From the NCBI GenBank assembly GCA_902802975.1, contig CADCOF010000052.1, positions 1 through 6,959 of the forward strand: 6,959 bases of DNA. Reading direction: 5' to 3'. Numbering within the stretch: position 1 is the stretch's first letter; each line of letters begins with the position of its first letter. The DNA is from an uncultured Ruminococcus sp. GTDB lineage: Bacteria > Bacillota > Clostridia > Oscillospirales > Acutalibacteraceae. The notes below the pieces were generated by a model. The model did no database searches, was not told the origin of the DNA, and was given only the letters and a program-made list of their open reading frames with translations. Shown here piece after piece: positions 1 to 6,870 of this stretch. The position numbers and the translations under genes are program-made.

Positions 1-26
1 CGGAGACCCGCACCCCTTGGATCCCG

Positions 27-48
27 CAAGCCTTTTGAAAAAGGCTTG
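27..48. repeat. Palindrome/hairpin at outer edge of left inverted repeat
   Basis: The 10-bp arm CAAGCCTTTT (27-36) is the exact reverse complement of AAAAGGCTTG (39-48), with the two-base centre GA. The fold can extend outward past a bulge at G49, pairing C25-G26 with C50-G51. No T tract follows the stem on either strand, so it does not look like a standard intrinsic terminator. The right repeat repeats half of this palindrome up to the window end. Such imperfect palindromes are typical of dispersed intergenic repeats and of element ends; which one applies here cannot be decided from this window. Confidence 0.7.
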
Positions 49-121
49 GCGAAAACTTTATGCTATGCTCTATCAAACTTCAGTTTCGTGCATTTTTACT
101 TTTTTGCTCATTTATAGGTCA
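33..121 (+). repeat. Left arm of 89-bp inverted repeat flanking the cassette
   Basis: This stretch is the reverse complement of 6871-6959: base i pairs with base 6992-i. 87 of 89 positions match; the exceptions are 87/6905 and 118/6874. Identity stops inside position 121, where left and right interiors become unrelated. The outer limit is unknown because the right copy is cut by the window edge. The arm is AT-rich, with T runs at 93-97 and 101-105, and its outer edge takes part in the hairpin at 27-48. The arms enclose all three genes and no transposase. It could be a terminal repeat of a non-autonomous mobile element, or a dispersed intergenic repeat that happens to occur on both sides in opposite orientation. 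Confidence 0.93.
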
Positions 122-136
122 TGAAATAAAAGCATT

Positions 137-142
137 GGGAAG
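137..142 (+). promoter_or_regulatory. Ribosome binding site that sets the start of the first gene
   Basis: GGGAAG, within GGGAAGTGAT, resembles the extended Shine-Dalgarno AGGAGGTGAT and lies 8 bases before the ATG at 151. It overlaps the in-frame GTG at 142, which argues against that upstream codon and for ATG 151. Confidence 0.6.
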
Positions 143-150
143 TGATTAAT

Positions 151-1899
151 ATGTATCAGGGATCGATAACAAAAAGAATGAGATCGAACAGAATGAATAT
201 CCTTAAATCTATGCTTACCCGCAGTGATTTTGAAAACAAACTTCAGAAGTTGAGTCAATGCAGCGAGTCACAGCGTCCGTCTATCTGTGCCTCTTTGTGT
301 AATATGTTCAGTGCGTTAGATATAAAATGCGAGAAAGACCGTGAGTTTGCTTACTATGATGAACTGGTTCGCAATTCGACTTTTCCAACCATAGATGATA
401 TCGAAATGCAAATAATGGAAACTATGTTCAGCAACTTTGAAAGCTATCCTACTCCACAGGAATATATGAGCCGTATAGTTCGAAGACTTTCTGATCCTGA
501 TGATAATTGGTATGACGATTCGTTAAGACTGCAGATATTGAAACGATTTATCAAATATTGCAACAGTCTTTCGTTTGAGTCAAATGGTCAAACGGTTCGT
601 GTTTATAATGGATACAGCTACATTAAAAAATATGCGAAAGAAAAAAAGGGATCCTCAATAAAAAAAGGCGAAAGTCTTGTTGATTATATTGATGATGGTA
701 TTTTTGATATTCTTTCAGATGCAAAGAAGGAACAATTAAAACCTAAAGGCACATATGGAATATTGAAACTGGCGGACGATCTTGCGCAGGGGAAATTTAA
801 ATCCGGCGGAGCTACAAAACAGGATCTGTATATGTTTGCTATTGCGTTTGAAATGTCATTCTCAATTGTCGGCAATGCCGGATCGTTAGAAACCGATTTG
901 ATATTTGACTACGAATCTGATATCCAAAAAAACTTGTTTGACGACTATTATTCCAATAATCTGATGAGGTTTATCACAGATGCGTATGAAGGCAACTTAT
1001 CCGCATTTGAAATGGATCCGTCCGGTCAGGGAATCAATTACAAGAATTTTGCCGAAATTGTTTATATATACTTCATTTCCAAAAGCGTTGAAGAATATAC
1101 CCCAACTGAAAAATTACAGCGCGCTGTGGAGATGATCGAACGATTGAAACTCAGAGACAGCAAGACTGCACTTCATATGACGGATACGCAATATTTTAAA
1201 CGCATTATCTACGTTGATGATATTCTCGATTTGTCGGAAGACGCCTTTGAGGATTATATTGCAGAGCATTATGACTGCAATGTTAATTTTGAGTTTACGG
1301 ACAAAGATGGTCATAAACAATTTGGCAAAAAAGGCGAACTGCAGATTCAGACATCACAAAATACGGCTTTCAGGTGTTACAATCATTTGATAGAAACAAT
1401 GGAGAAAGGTATGCCCAGAGAAAATTGTAACTATGGGTTGTATTTTGTTGATGTATCGATGAATGAGAAAATAAGCATAAGCGAGCTTTATGCAAATGAT
1501 TTTGCTAAGGATAAAGATCCCGAAAAACTGAGAAAATTTATTAAACTGTTGTACGGTATCAATATGTTCATGGGTCATACATTTGTGGAAAATGAAAGCA
1601 GTGCGTCATTAGATCAGGAACATGCTGAACCATCAAGAATAACGATAAAAAAGATGAATATTGATAATCCTGAAAACATGACTAGAACAGCACTCGTAAT
1701 AGCATACTACTACAGCTACAACTACAAATATGAGGGCAGAGATATACACAAAAGCTTTATTGATGTTTTTGATGATTACACCGACCCGGTGTCGGGTCTT
1801 AATATGTATTTAGAGCTATCGGGTTATCAAACTATTAATGAAAAAAATATATTTGATATGGCTGTTATATTATCATCATATGCATACCTGAATATTTGA
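151..1899 (+). CDS. Uncharacterised 582-aa soluble protein, first gene of kinase-phosphatase-nuclease operon
   Basis: I do not recognise this family. Start ATG 151 is chosen over the in-frame GTG at 142 because the ribosome binding site overlaps the GTG. The protein has no signal peptide and no convincing membrane segment. It is acidic and looks mostly helical, with a basic N-terminus (residues 8-14, KRMRSNR). Landmarks that look like conserved family positions are GGATKQDLYMFAIAFEMSF (219-237), SGQGINYKNFAEIVYIYF (291-308), RTALVIAYYYSYNY (512-525) and the C-terminal block LELSGYQTINEKNIFDMAVI (554-573). A lysine-rich patch lies at 159-172. No catalytic triad, Walker motif, zinc cluster or helix-turn-helix stands out. 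It ends 26 nt before the PP2C start, so it is very likely co-transcribed with it. From context (inference) it could be a sensor, an adaptor or the phosphorylated substrate of the downstream kinase. Confidence 0.88.
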   Translation: MYQGSITKRMRSNRMNILKSMLTRSDFENKLQKLSQCSESQRPSICASLCNMFSALDIKCEKDREFAYYDELVRNSTFPTIDDIEMQIMETMFSNFESYPTPQEYMSRIVRRLSDPDDNWYDDSLRLQILKRFIKYCNSLSFESNGQTVRVYNGYSYIKKYAKEKKGSSIKKGESLVDYIDDGIFDILSDAKKEQLKPKGTYGILKLADDLAQGKFKSGGATKQDLYMFAIAFEMSFSIVGNAGSLETDLIFDYESDIQKNLFDDYYSNNLMRFITDAYEGNLSAFEMDPSGQGINYKNFAEIVYIYFISKSVEEYTPTEKLQRAVEMIERLKLRDSKTALHMTDTQYFKRIIYVDDILDLSEDAFEDYIAEHYDCNVNFEFTDKDGHKQFGKKGELQIQTSQNTAFRCYNHLIETMEKGMPRENCNYGLYFVDVSMNEKISISELYANDFAKDKDPEKLRKFIKLLYGINMFMGHTFVENESSASLDQEHAEPSRITIKKMNIDNPENMTRTALVIAYYYSYNYKYEGRDIHKSFIDVFDDYTDPVSGLNMYLELSGYQTINEKNIFDMAVILSSYAYLNI

Positions 1900-1912
1900 A
1901 AATTGCTGTGAA

Positions 1913-1918
1913 AGGAGG
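1913..1918 (+). promoter_or_regulatory. Strong ribosome binding site that decides the PP2C start
   Basis: AGGAGG lies 7 bases before the GTG at 1926 and only 4 before the TTG at 1923. An in-frame TTG at 1896 would overlap the previous gene but would leave this site inside the coding sequence and has no site of its own. GTG 1926 is therefore preferred. Confidence 0.8.
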
Positions 1919-1925
1919 ATACTTG

Positions 1926-2633
1926 GTGAATTATTTTAGTGTTGCCGGAAAACATCATAATTATGAGCTGGAATATAACCAAGATGCAGTCCTGTTTGAT
2001 CATAATGAAGAATACTGCGCAATGGTTTTGGCGGATGGTGTGTCATCTTGTGAACAAGCAAAAATTGGAGCGGAAACCACGTGTAAATCGGTTGCGTCGT
2101 TTTTGTTGGAACATGCTGAACGTTTGTTTAGTATGGGGGAGCGTGAAACAGCCGGCAGTTTGATTAATCATGTTCTTTATTCATTGAAAGAAATTGCCCA
2201 CAAGTCAAACAAAAAAGTTGAAGAGTATTCAAGCACATTGGCATGTGTTTTACTCGACAAAAATAGAAACAGAATGCTATATCTCAGCCTTGGAGACAGT
2301 TTGATAACAGCCACGAAAAATAATAATTGTTATGTAGTTGCAATGCCTTCAGACAGCAGGAGTTGCTGCTGCGTAACTACAACATTGAATGCGGCGTCTA
2401 TGGCAAAAGTAGGTATTGTGGATACGGACAGCATTGATTCTGTGATGATTTGTTCGGATGGAGCATGGCACTTGATGTACAGGCGAAACAGAATGCTGCA
2501 AACAATCAAGGAGATGATCTTGGGTAAGGATTATGAGAAACTTAAAAAGACGCTTATGGATAAAGAAAGATTTGACGATTGCAGCTTCATTACAGTGGAT
2601 ATAAATAAATGCTTAAGGAGAATCCCAATATGA
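1926..2633 (+). CDS. PP2C-family Ser/Thr protein phosphatase (PPM type)
   Basis: A cytoplasmic metal-dependent phosphatase of 235 aa, a usual size for a single-domain bacterial PP2C, expected to hydrolyse phospho-Ser/Thr. The family motifs occur in order: NQDA (18-21), VLADGVSS (34-41, standing for the DGxGG block), STLACVLL (103-110), YLSLGDS (119-125), MICSDGAW (174-181) and FDDCSFITVD (216-225). Asp20, Asp37, Asp178 and Asp218 match the usual metal-binding aspartates, so it is probably active. The DGxGG motif is changed to DGVSS, as in other divergent bacterial members. There is a Cys triplet at 147-149 and no membrane anchor or sensor domain. Its stop overlaps the kinase-nuclease start by 4 nt (ATGA), implying translational coupling. 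The likely job (inference) is to reverse phosphorylation by the adjacent kinase. Start GTG 1926 follows from the ribosome binding site. Confidence 0.93.
   Translation: MNYFSVAGKHHNYELEYNQDAVLFDHNEEYCAMVLADGVSSCEQAKIGAETTCKSVASFLLEHAERLFSMGERETAGSLINHVLYSLKEIAHKSNKKVEEYSSTLACVLLDKNRNRMLYLSLGDSLITATKNNNCYVVAMPSDSRSCCCVTTTLNAASMAKVGIVDTDSIDSVMICSDGAWHLMYRRNRMLQTIKEMILGKDYEKLKKTLMDKERFDDCSFITVDINKCLRRIPI
2615..2620 (+). promoter_or_regulatory. Ribosome binding site that decides the kinase-nuclease start
   Basis: AAGGAG sits inside the 3' end of the PP2C gene, 9 bases before ATG 2630. The in-frame ATG at 2609 lies upstream of this site and would place it within the coding sequence, so ATG 2630, which overlaps the PP2C stop as ATGA, is preferred. 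Confidence 0.75.
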
Positions 2634-5600
2634 TCGACAGGAATTACCTTAATAAAACGATTTTGTTGTGCAGCGAAAACGGAAAGTTTCCTGTGAGATT
2701 TTCAATCAAAGAGATCATTAGTCCTTCAGGGCAATTGGCAGTTTGTTATGCCGCTGAACATGAAAACGGAACTATGGGCGTTTTGAAAGAATTCTATCCG
2801 CTGAGTGTACATTCGCTTATGCGTGATGAGAACGGTCAATTAGTGAAAAAAGCGAGTATGTGTGCGGAAAATGAAAAGTTTGATAGTCTGTTGAAAGATT
2901 ATCTTAAGCCATACAGAATATTGAGCGAAGCAAGAAAAAAGTATGCGGATCTTACAACCTTTATCCCTCGTTTTGAAATATGTTTCGGCTGCAGCGAAAG
3001 TTGTGATCGTATAGGCACTGTTTATATCTGGTCTCCTGAGTCAAGAGTAAAAACTTTTGATGATTTTTGCGGAGAGATACATGATCAGCCTTCAGTGCGT
3101 CCCGAATATAATTTGCTGCGTGTTATGTACTCAATTGAATCACTTACAAATTGCATGATCTCTATGCATAAGGCCGGTCTTATTCACAGAGATATTAAGC
3201 CTTCAAATTTCGGATTCAAACAACGCGGTGATGAGCTGCTGACGCAAACAATCTCATTATTTGATGTGGATACAGTATGTTCTGTGTATGATGTGTATGA
3301 TGAATATACAAGAGGTTCCGATGGCTTTTTGGAACCGGAATATGTCAGAGGTGAGCCTAATAATCTGACTGATATTTTTGCAATAGGCGCGTCTTTGTTT
3401 TATGCAATAATAGTTAACGATGATGTAAAAAAATCAGATTATCTGTATGATAAATCCTATTACCCCAACCTTAAGCAGCTTGTTGACGAATCTGAATTGA
3501 TACAAGCGTCTACGATAAACTCACATCCATACGTAAGATCAGTCTTAACAAAGATACTTCAAAAGACGCTTTGTCCACGAGAGAACCGATATCAAAGCTG
3601 TGAGGAACTGCTGGAAGATGCAAGAAAGGCTATTTTTTATTTGGTGCCCGCAAAGATTTCCGATAAGGGCAATCCGGGCGAGCAGTGGGTTTTGGCAGAT
3701 GTAGACAAACTGAAAGTGCTTGATATTTGTGAATCAAGTAATTCTTTGTTTGTTTTACAATATCATTTATACAATTATCCGCTTTTTGAGTGGTGCCAAA
3801 AAGAAAAGAGTACCCTTGATGTTCTTGTTATCGGATTTGGAAAACATGGGCAGGAATTTACTGATATTGCTCTGCAGGTTGCCCAAATTCCCGGAAAACG
3901 TCTGCGTGTTATGGTAGTATCGTTATCATGCGAAGACAAATTTATATATTTATCTGATCGTCCGGAATTGGATAGATTTTTTAATATAGACGATTCGCTC
4001 CCTGGTGATCTCGAAAGTTATGGCGATATTTATTTTATAGAGCATGAATTTTCAACAGTTGATGAAAATGATAATATCGAATTTCTCGAGAAACTTTTTT
4101 CTGAATTTGATTTCAAACCGGATTACGCTTTTACGGCGGTTGGACGTGATTATAAGAACCTTTTTATAGCTAAGTCGGCGTCACATTTTTGTAAAACAAG
4201 CATTGTGTGGGAGGGCAGACGTATTTCCAATAAGGAACTGGATACGCTTATTCCTGTGTATGTTAGTGAAGATATCAGTTCGTCTCGCTTTTTTTGTGAT
4301 GTTGAGCGTTTGGCCTACAACGTTCATCTTGTTTGTAACAGGAACCTTAACCTTGATGTCGGTGACGTTAGAAAAGAGTTTAAAAAGCCGTATAACCATA
4401 ATTCGTATGTTTCATTTGCCCTCGCTATTAAGTATAAATTATATGCCATTGGTATTGATATCGAATCTCATGCAAAAATTGAAATTGCAAAGCTTTACTC
4501 AGATTATATCATGAATCATGAGGAACAGAAGAGAATGCTTGTTTATTATGAGCACCGCAGATGGGTTACAGAGAAGCTTTGTCTTGGATATACTCAAATT
4601 ACCAATATTGACGAATGCGCGAACGGCAAAATAAAAGATGAAAAAAATAAGCGACATGTTTGCATTGTCAGAAGTACTTCCGATGTTGGCCTTTCAGGAG
4701 CGGACTGGCTTGACAAAAGCGGCAGGATCAATAAAGCCAAATGGGACAATCCATCTCAAGCTAATCTGTCTCGATTAGATGAATTAGATCGAATGTCCGT
4801 TGAACTCCATCTCATGTATTTGAAATATGCTAAAACTGAGTTGAAGGACAATATTTTCAATGGTGAAATTGTTTCCGCTGTAACAAACCAAATTGAAAAC
4901 GATGTTGGCTGTATTGTTTCATTTCAAGAATTACTCACTTGCATGAAAGATATTCGCCAAAATGATTCCGAGCAGTGTATACGCTTTGAAGGTCTGTTGA
5001 GAGTATTTATGGATAAAGTAAAATCTTCCGCTATACTTTCCGATATAGATAAAAAGTCTGTTAAACGTCTTGTCGAATTGTTGAAAGAAAAGTTTAATCC
5101 TATTCTTGCGGGTCAGGAATATCGTGACTACAAAAAGGACGATGCAAATCTTATCGATAGTATCCCGTTTATTCTTACCTATACGGATTCTTTATATATG
5201 GCTATACCATATAATAAAAGTAATCATAATAATGAGCTGTTCGATAATCTGGCAGCACCTACCGTTGTAAATCCGTCAAAAATACTTTACCTTGTGTATT
5301 GCAATAATTACAGTGACATTGAAAAAATTAAGAATAATCTTCCATATATGGCAAGCTATATGGAAAAGAAAAAGTTTCGTGCAAATGTTGAGTTCGTTAT
5401 TGGTTTAAGTTCATCCAAGAAAATTGCAAATGATGCCGAGCTTGAAAAATCCTTCAGATTTCTCAGCAATAAAAGAGTTTCAGCTGTAAAGCTCATTTGC
5501 GCAAACAGTATAGGTATTTATGCCGAAATGCTTAAGATGTATCTCATTTCAAGACAGAAGCGCAAGGCTAATACATTTATTCTTCAGTTAAACGAAACAA

Positions 5601-6832
5601 ATCTTTCCGGAGCAATGGAGGCACTGAAGATCTCCGAAGATTTTTCTACATTTAGATTTAATTCCGAAAAAATGGAATTCGATGTGGTTCATAACTGCGA
5701 TATTGTCAAGTATATTCATGCAAAGCCGTTTATAACGGTATCAGATATGTTTGCATTAAAAATGTCAACAAGTACCACAAGCAATAAGCCGGAATTTTTC
5801 AGCGATTACAAAACTTTTATGAGTAAGTATTTATTATATACAAAAGAGTGGAAGTACTTGTGTAAATGCTGTAAAGATCATTCCTCGAAAAAAGATTTGA
5901 TCGTAAAATTTGAAAGAATGTCTGATAAAGCTGCGGGCAATACAGAATATACTTATACGATTCCTTTCAGGTGCAAAAAGAATGTAGAAATGATACTTCG
6001 TTCTCTGATAGAAATGCAATTGATAAAAGACAGCAGTTACATAAAAAGTACAACTACATATTCCTGCATTGTTGTGATCAGACCTGTGTACAATTATCAG
6101 GAAAATTTTGATATCCTTTTTTCACGTATAGATATTTTGCTTCAAACAGATTTTGTTTTCTGTAAGACTGATCCGCTGCATCATGTTGTAAGAGTTGTTT
6201 ACAATAATCTGATTGTTAATGACCTTGATTGTAAAAATCTTGGTGAAAACGGCTATTTAATTATGAGAGAATTGTGTAACGATGGATATATAATAAATTT
6301 ATCATGTGATAAAGTGACAAAAAAGGCAAGCTTTACATACACAACGCCTCAGATAAAGGATTTGTTAACAAACGAAGGCAGAATACTGGAGATTTTTGTT
6401 TATCACAAAGCAAAAGAGATAGGGGAGTTTGACGATATAAGGAGCAGCTTTGAGATAGAGTGGGAAGATGGTTATGCTTCCAATGAATTTGACTGTGTGA
6501 TCACAAAGGGCTTTTCCACTTTGTTTGTTGAATGCAAGGAGACAAATAATCTCCAAACGGATTTTTATACAAGAATGAATATGCTTGTCAGCCGTTTTGG
6601 TATAAATGCAAAAGCTGTCATAATTGCAGATACTCAAGATAACAGTGATACAGCTCCGATAAATAATCGTTATCGAGAGTACGGAGAGCAGTTGGGTGTG
6701 ATTACTATTTCAGATAGAAGTCAATTCGACAGGATCGGCAGTATTTTGCTGGATATTGTAAACAATGATATGGAACAAATCTCCTGCCCGGCGGACATCA
6801 GGTCACGTGAAGTTCACACACAAATCCTATGA
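2630..6832 (+). CDS. Kinase / TrkA-N / RyR-like / CARF-like / PD-(D/E)XK nuclease fusion, 1400 aa
   Basis: Residues ~20-335 are a Ser/Thr kinase: Lys53 in VLKEFYP, catalytic loop HRDIKPSN (186-193), metal Asp212 in FDVD (DFG replaced by DVD), EPE (235-237), Asp248 in TDIFAIG, and Arg320. The glycine loop is degenerate. Residues ~395-560 look like a TrkA-N Rossmann fold: VLVIGFGKHG (398-407, GxGxxG) and AVGRDYKNLFIAKSA (503-517). Residues ~622-735 resemble a prokaryotic RyR domain (EHRRWVTEKLCLGY, 641-654; RHVCIV, 675-680; LDELDRM, 716-722). Residues ~740-880 are a mainly helical unassigned linker. Residues ~880-1045 are a Rossmannoid domain in the CARF position of Card1/Can2 (DUF1887), without a clear TGGTK motif. 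Residues ~1105-1245 look winged-helix-like. Residues ~1248-1360 are a PD-(D/E)XK nuclease with GRILE (Glu1254), NEFD (Asp1288) and VECK (Glu1301, Lys1303). There are no membrane segments. Expected roles (inference) are regulated nucleic-acid cleavage as output, ligand sensing in the middle and phosphorylation control at the N-terminus. Kinase and nuclease calls are firm, TrkA-N good, RyR and CARF-like moderate. Confidence 0.92.
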   Translation: MIDRNYLNKTILLCSENGKFPVRFSIKEIISPSGQLAVCYAAEHENGTMGVLKEFYPLSVHSLMRDENGQLVKKASMCAENEKFDSLLKDYLKPYRILSEARKKYADLTTFIPRFEICFGCSESCDRIGTVYIWSPESRVKTFDDFCGEIHDQPSVRPEYNLLRVMYSIESLTNCMISMHKAGLIHRDIKPSNFGFKQRGDELLTQTISLFDVDTVCSVYDVYDEYTRGSDGFLEPEYVRGEPNNLTDIFAIGASLFYAIIVNDDVKKSDYLYDKSYYPNLKQLVDESELIQASTINSHPYVRSVLTKILQKTLCPRENRYQSCEELLEDARKAIFYLVPAKISDKGNPGEQWVLADVDKLKVLDICESSNSLFVLQYHLYNYPLFEWCQKEKSTLDVLVIGFGKHGQEFTDIALQVAQIPGKRLRVMVVSLSCEDKFIYLSDRPELDRFFNIDDSLPGDLESYGDIYFIEHEFSTVDENDNIEFLEKLFSEFDFKPDYAFTAVGRDYKNLFIAKSASHFCKTSIVWEGRRISNKELDTLIPVYVSEDISSSRFFCDVERLAYNVHLVCNRNLNLDVGDVRKEFKKPYNHNSYVSFALAIKYKLYAIGIDIESHAKIEIAKLYSDYIMNHEEQKRMLVYYEHRRWVTEKLCLGYTQITNIDECANGKIKDEKNKRHVCIVRSTSDVGLSGADWLDKSGRINKAKWDNPSQANLSRLDELDRMSVELHLMYLKYAKTELKDNIFNGEIVSAVTNQIENDVGCIVSFQELLTCMKDIRQNDSEQCIRFEGLLRVFMDKVKSSAILSDIDKKSVKRLVELLKEKFNPILAGQEYRDYKKDDANLIDSIPFILTYTDSLYMAIPYNKSNHNNELFDNLAAPTVVNPSKILYLVYCNNYSDIEKIKNNLPYMASYMEKKKFRANVEFVIGLSSSKKIANDAELEKSFRFLSNKRVSAVKLICANSIGIYAEMLKMYLISRQKRKANTFILQLNETNLSGAMEALKISEDFSTFRFNSEKMEFDVVHNCDIVKYIHAKPFITVSDMFALKMSTSTTSNKPEFFSDYKTFMSKYLLYTKEWKYLCKCCKDHSSKKDLIVKFERMSDKAAGNTEYTYTIPFRCKKNVEMILRSLIEMQLIKDSSYIKSTTTYSCIVVIRPVYNYQENFDILFSRIDILLQTDFVFCKTDPLHHVVRVVYNNLIVNDLDCKNLGENGYLIMRELCNDGYIINLSCDKVTKKASFTYTTPQIKDLLTNEGRILEIFVYHKAKEIGEFDDIRSSFEIEWEDGYASNEFDCVITKGFSTLFVECKETNNLQTDFYTRMNMLVSRFGINAKAVIIADTQDNSDTAPINNRYREYGEQLGVITISDRSQFDRIGSILLDIVNNDMEQISCPADIRSREVHTQIL

Positions 6833-6870
6833 TAACGGATTATTTATAGTTTGCATCATAATTCTTTTTT
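6833..6870. other. Short AT-rich region downstream of the operon
   Basis: Only 38 bases separate the stop codon from the right repeat. Two weak foldbacks are visible. AATCC (6823-6827) pairs with GGATT (6837-6841) around the stop codon and is followed by an AT-rich tract. ATTTATAG (6842-6849) pairs with CTATAAAT (6875-6882) across a 25-nt loop, reaching into the right repeat. Neither has a GC-rich stem directly followed by a T run, so I do not call a terminator here. Confidence 0.4.

Noticed and set aside
27..48. Hairpin as an intrinsic terminator
   Set aside because: No T run follows the stem in either direction; the T and A runs lie inside the stem itself.
35..64. Possible promoter TTGAAA (35-40) with 18-bp spacing to TATGCT (59-64)
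   Set aside because: The -10 matches only four of six consensus bases, the AT-rich region gives such matches easily, and the elements overlap the hairpin. An alternative, TTGCTC (104-109) with TAAAAG (127-132), is also weak. The operon must have a promoter, but I cannot place it.
1896..1925. In-frame TTG start at 1896 adding 10 residues to the PP2C protein
   Set aside because: It has no ribosome binding site of its own and would put the strong AGGAGG at 1913-1918 inside the gene; GTG 1926 has ideal spacing.
4203..4514. 103-aa open frame on the + strand within the large gene
   Set aside because: It is an out-of-frame shadow of the TrkA-N region, which has clear conserved motifs in the main frame.
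6365..6637. 90-aa open frame on the - strand over the nuclease domain
   Set aside because: It is antisense to the nuclease motifs and lacks any recognisable feature; AT-rich coding sequence often leaves such frames open.
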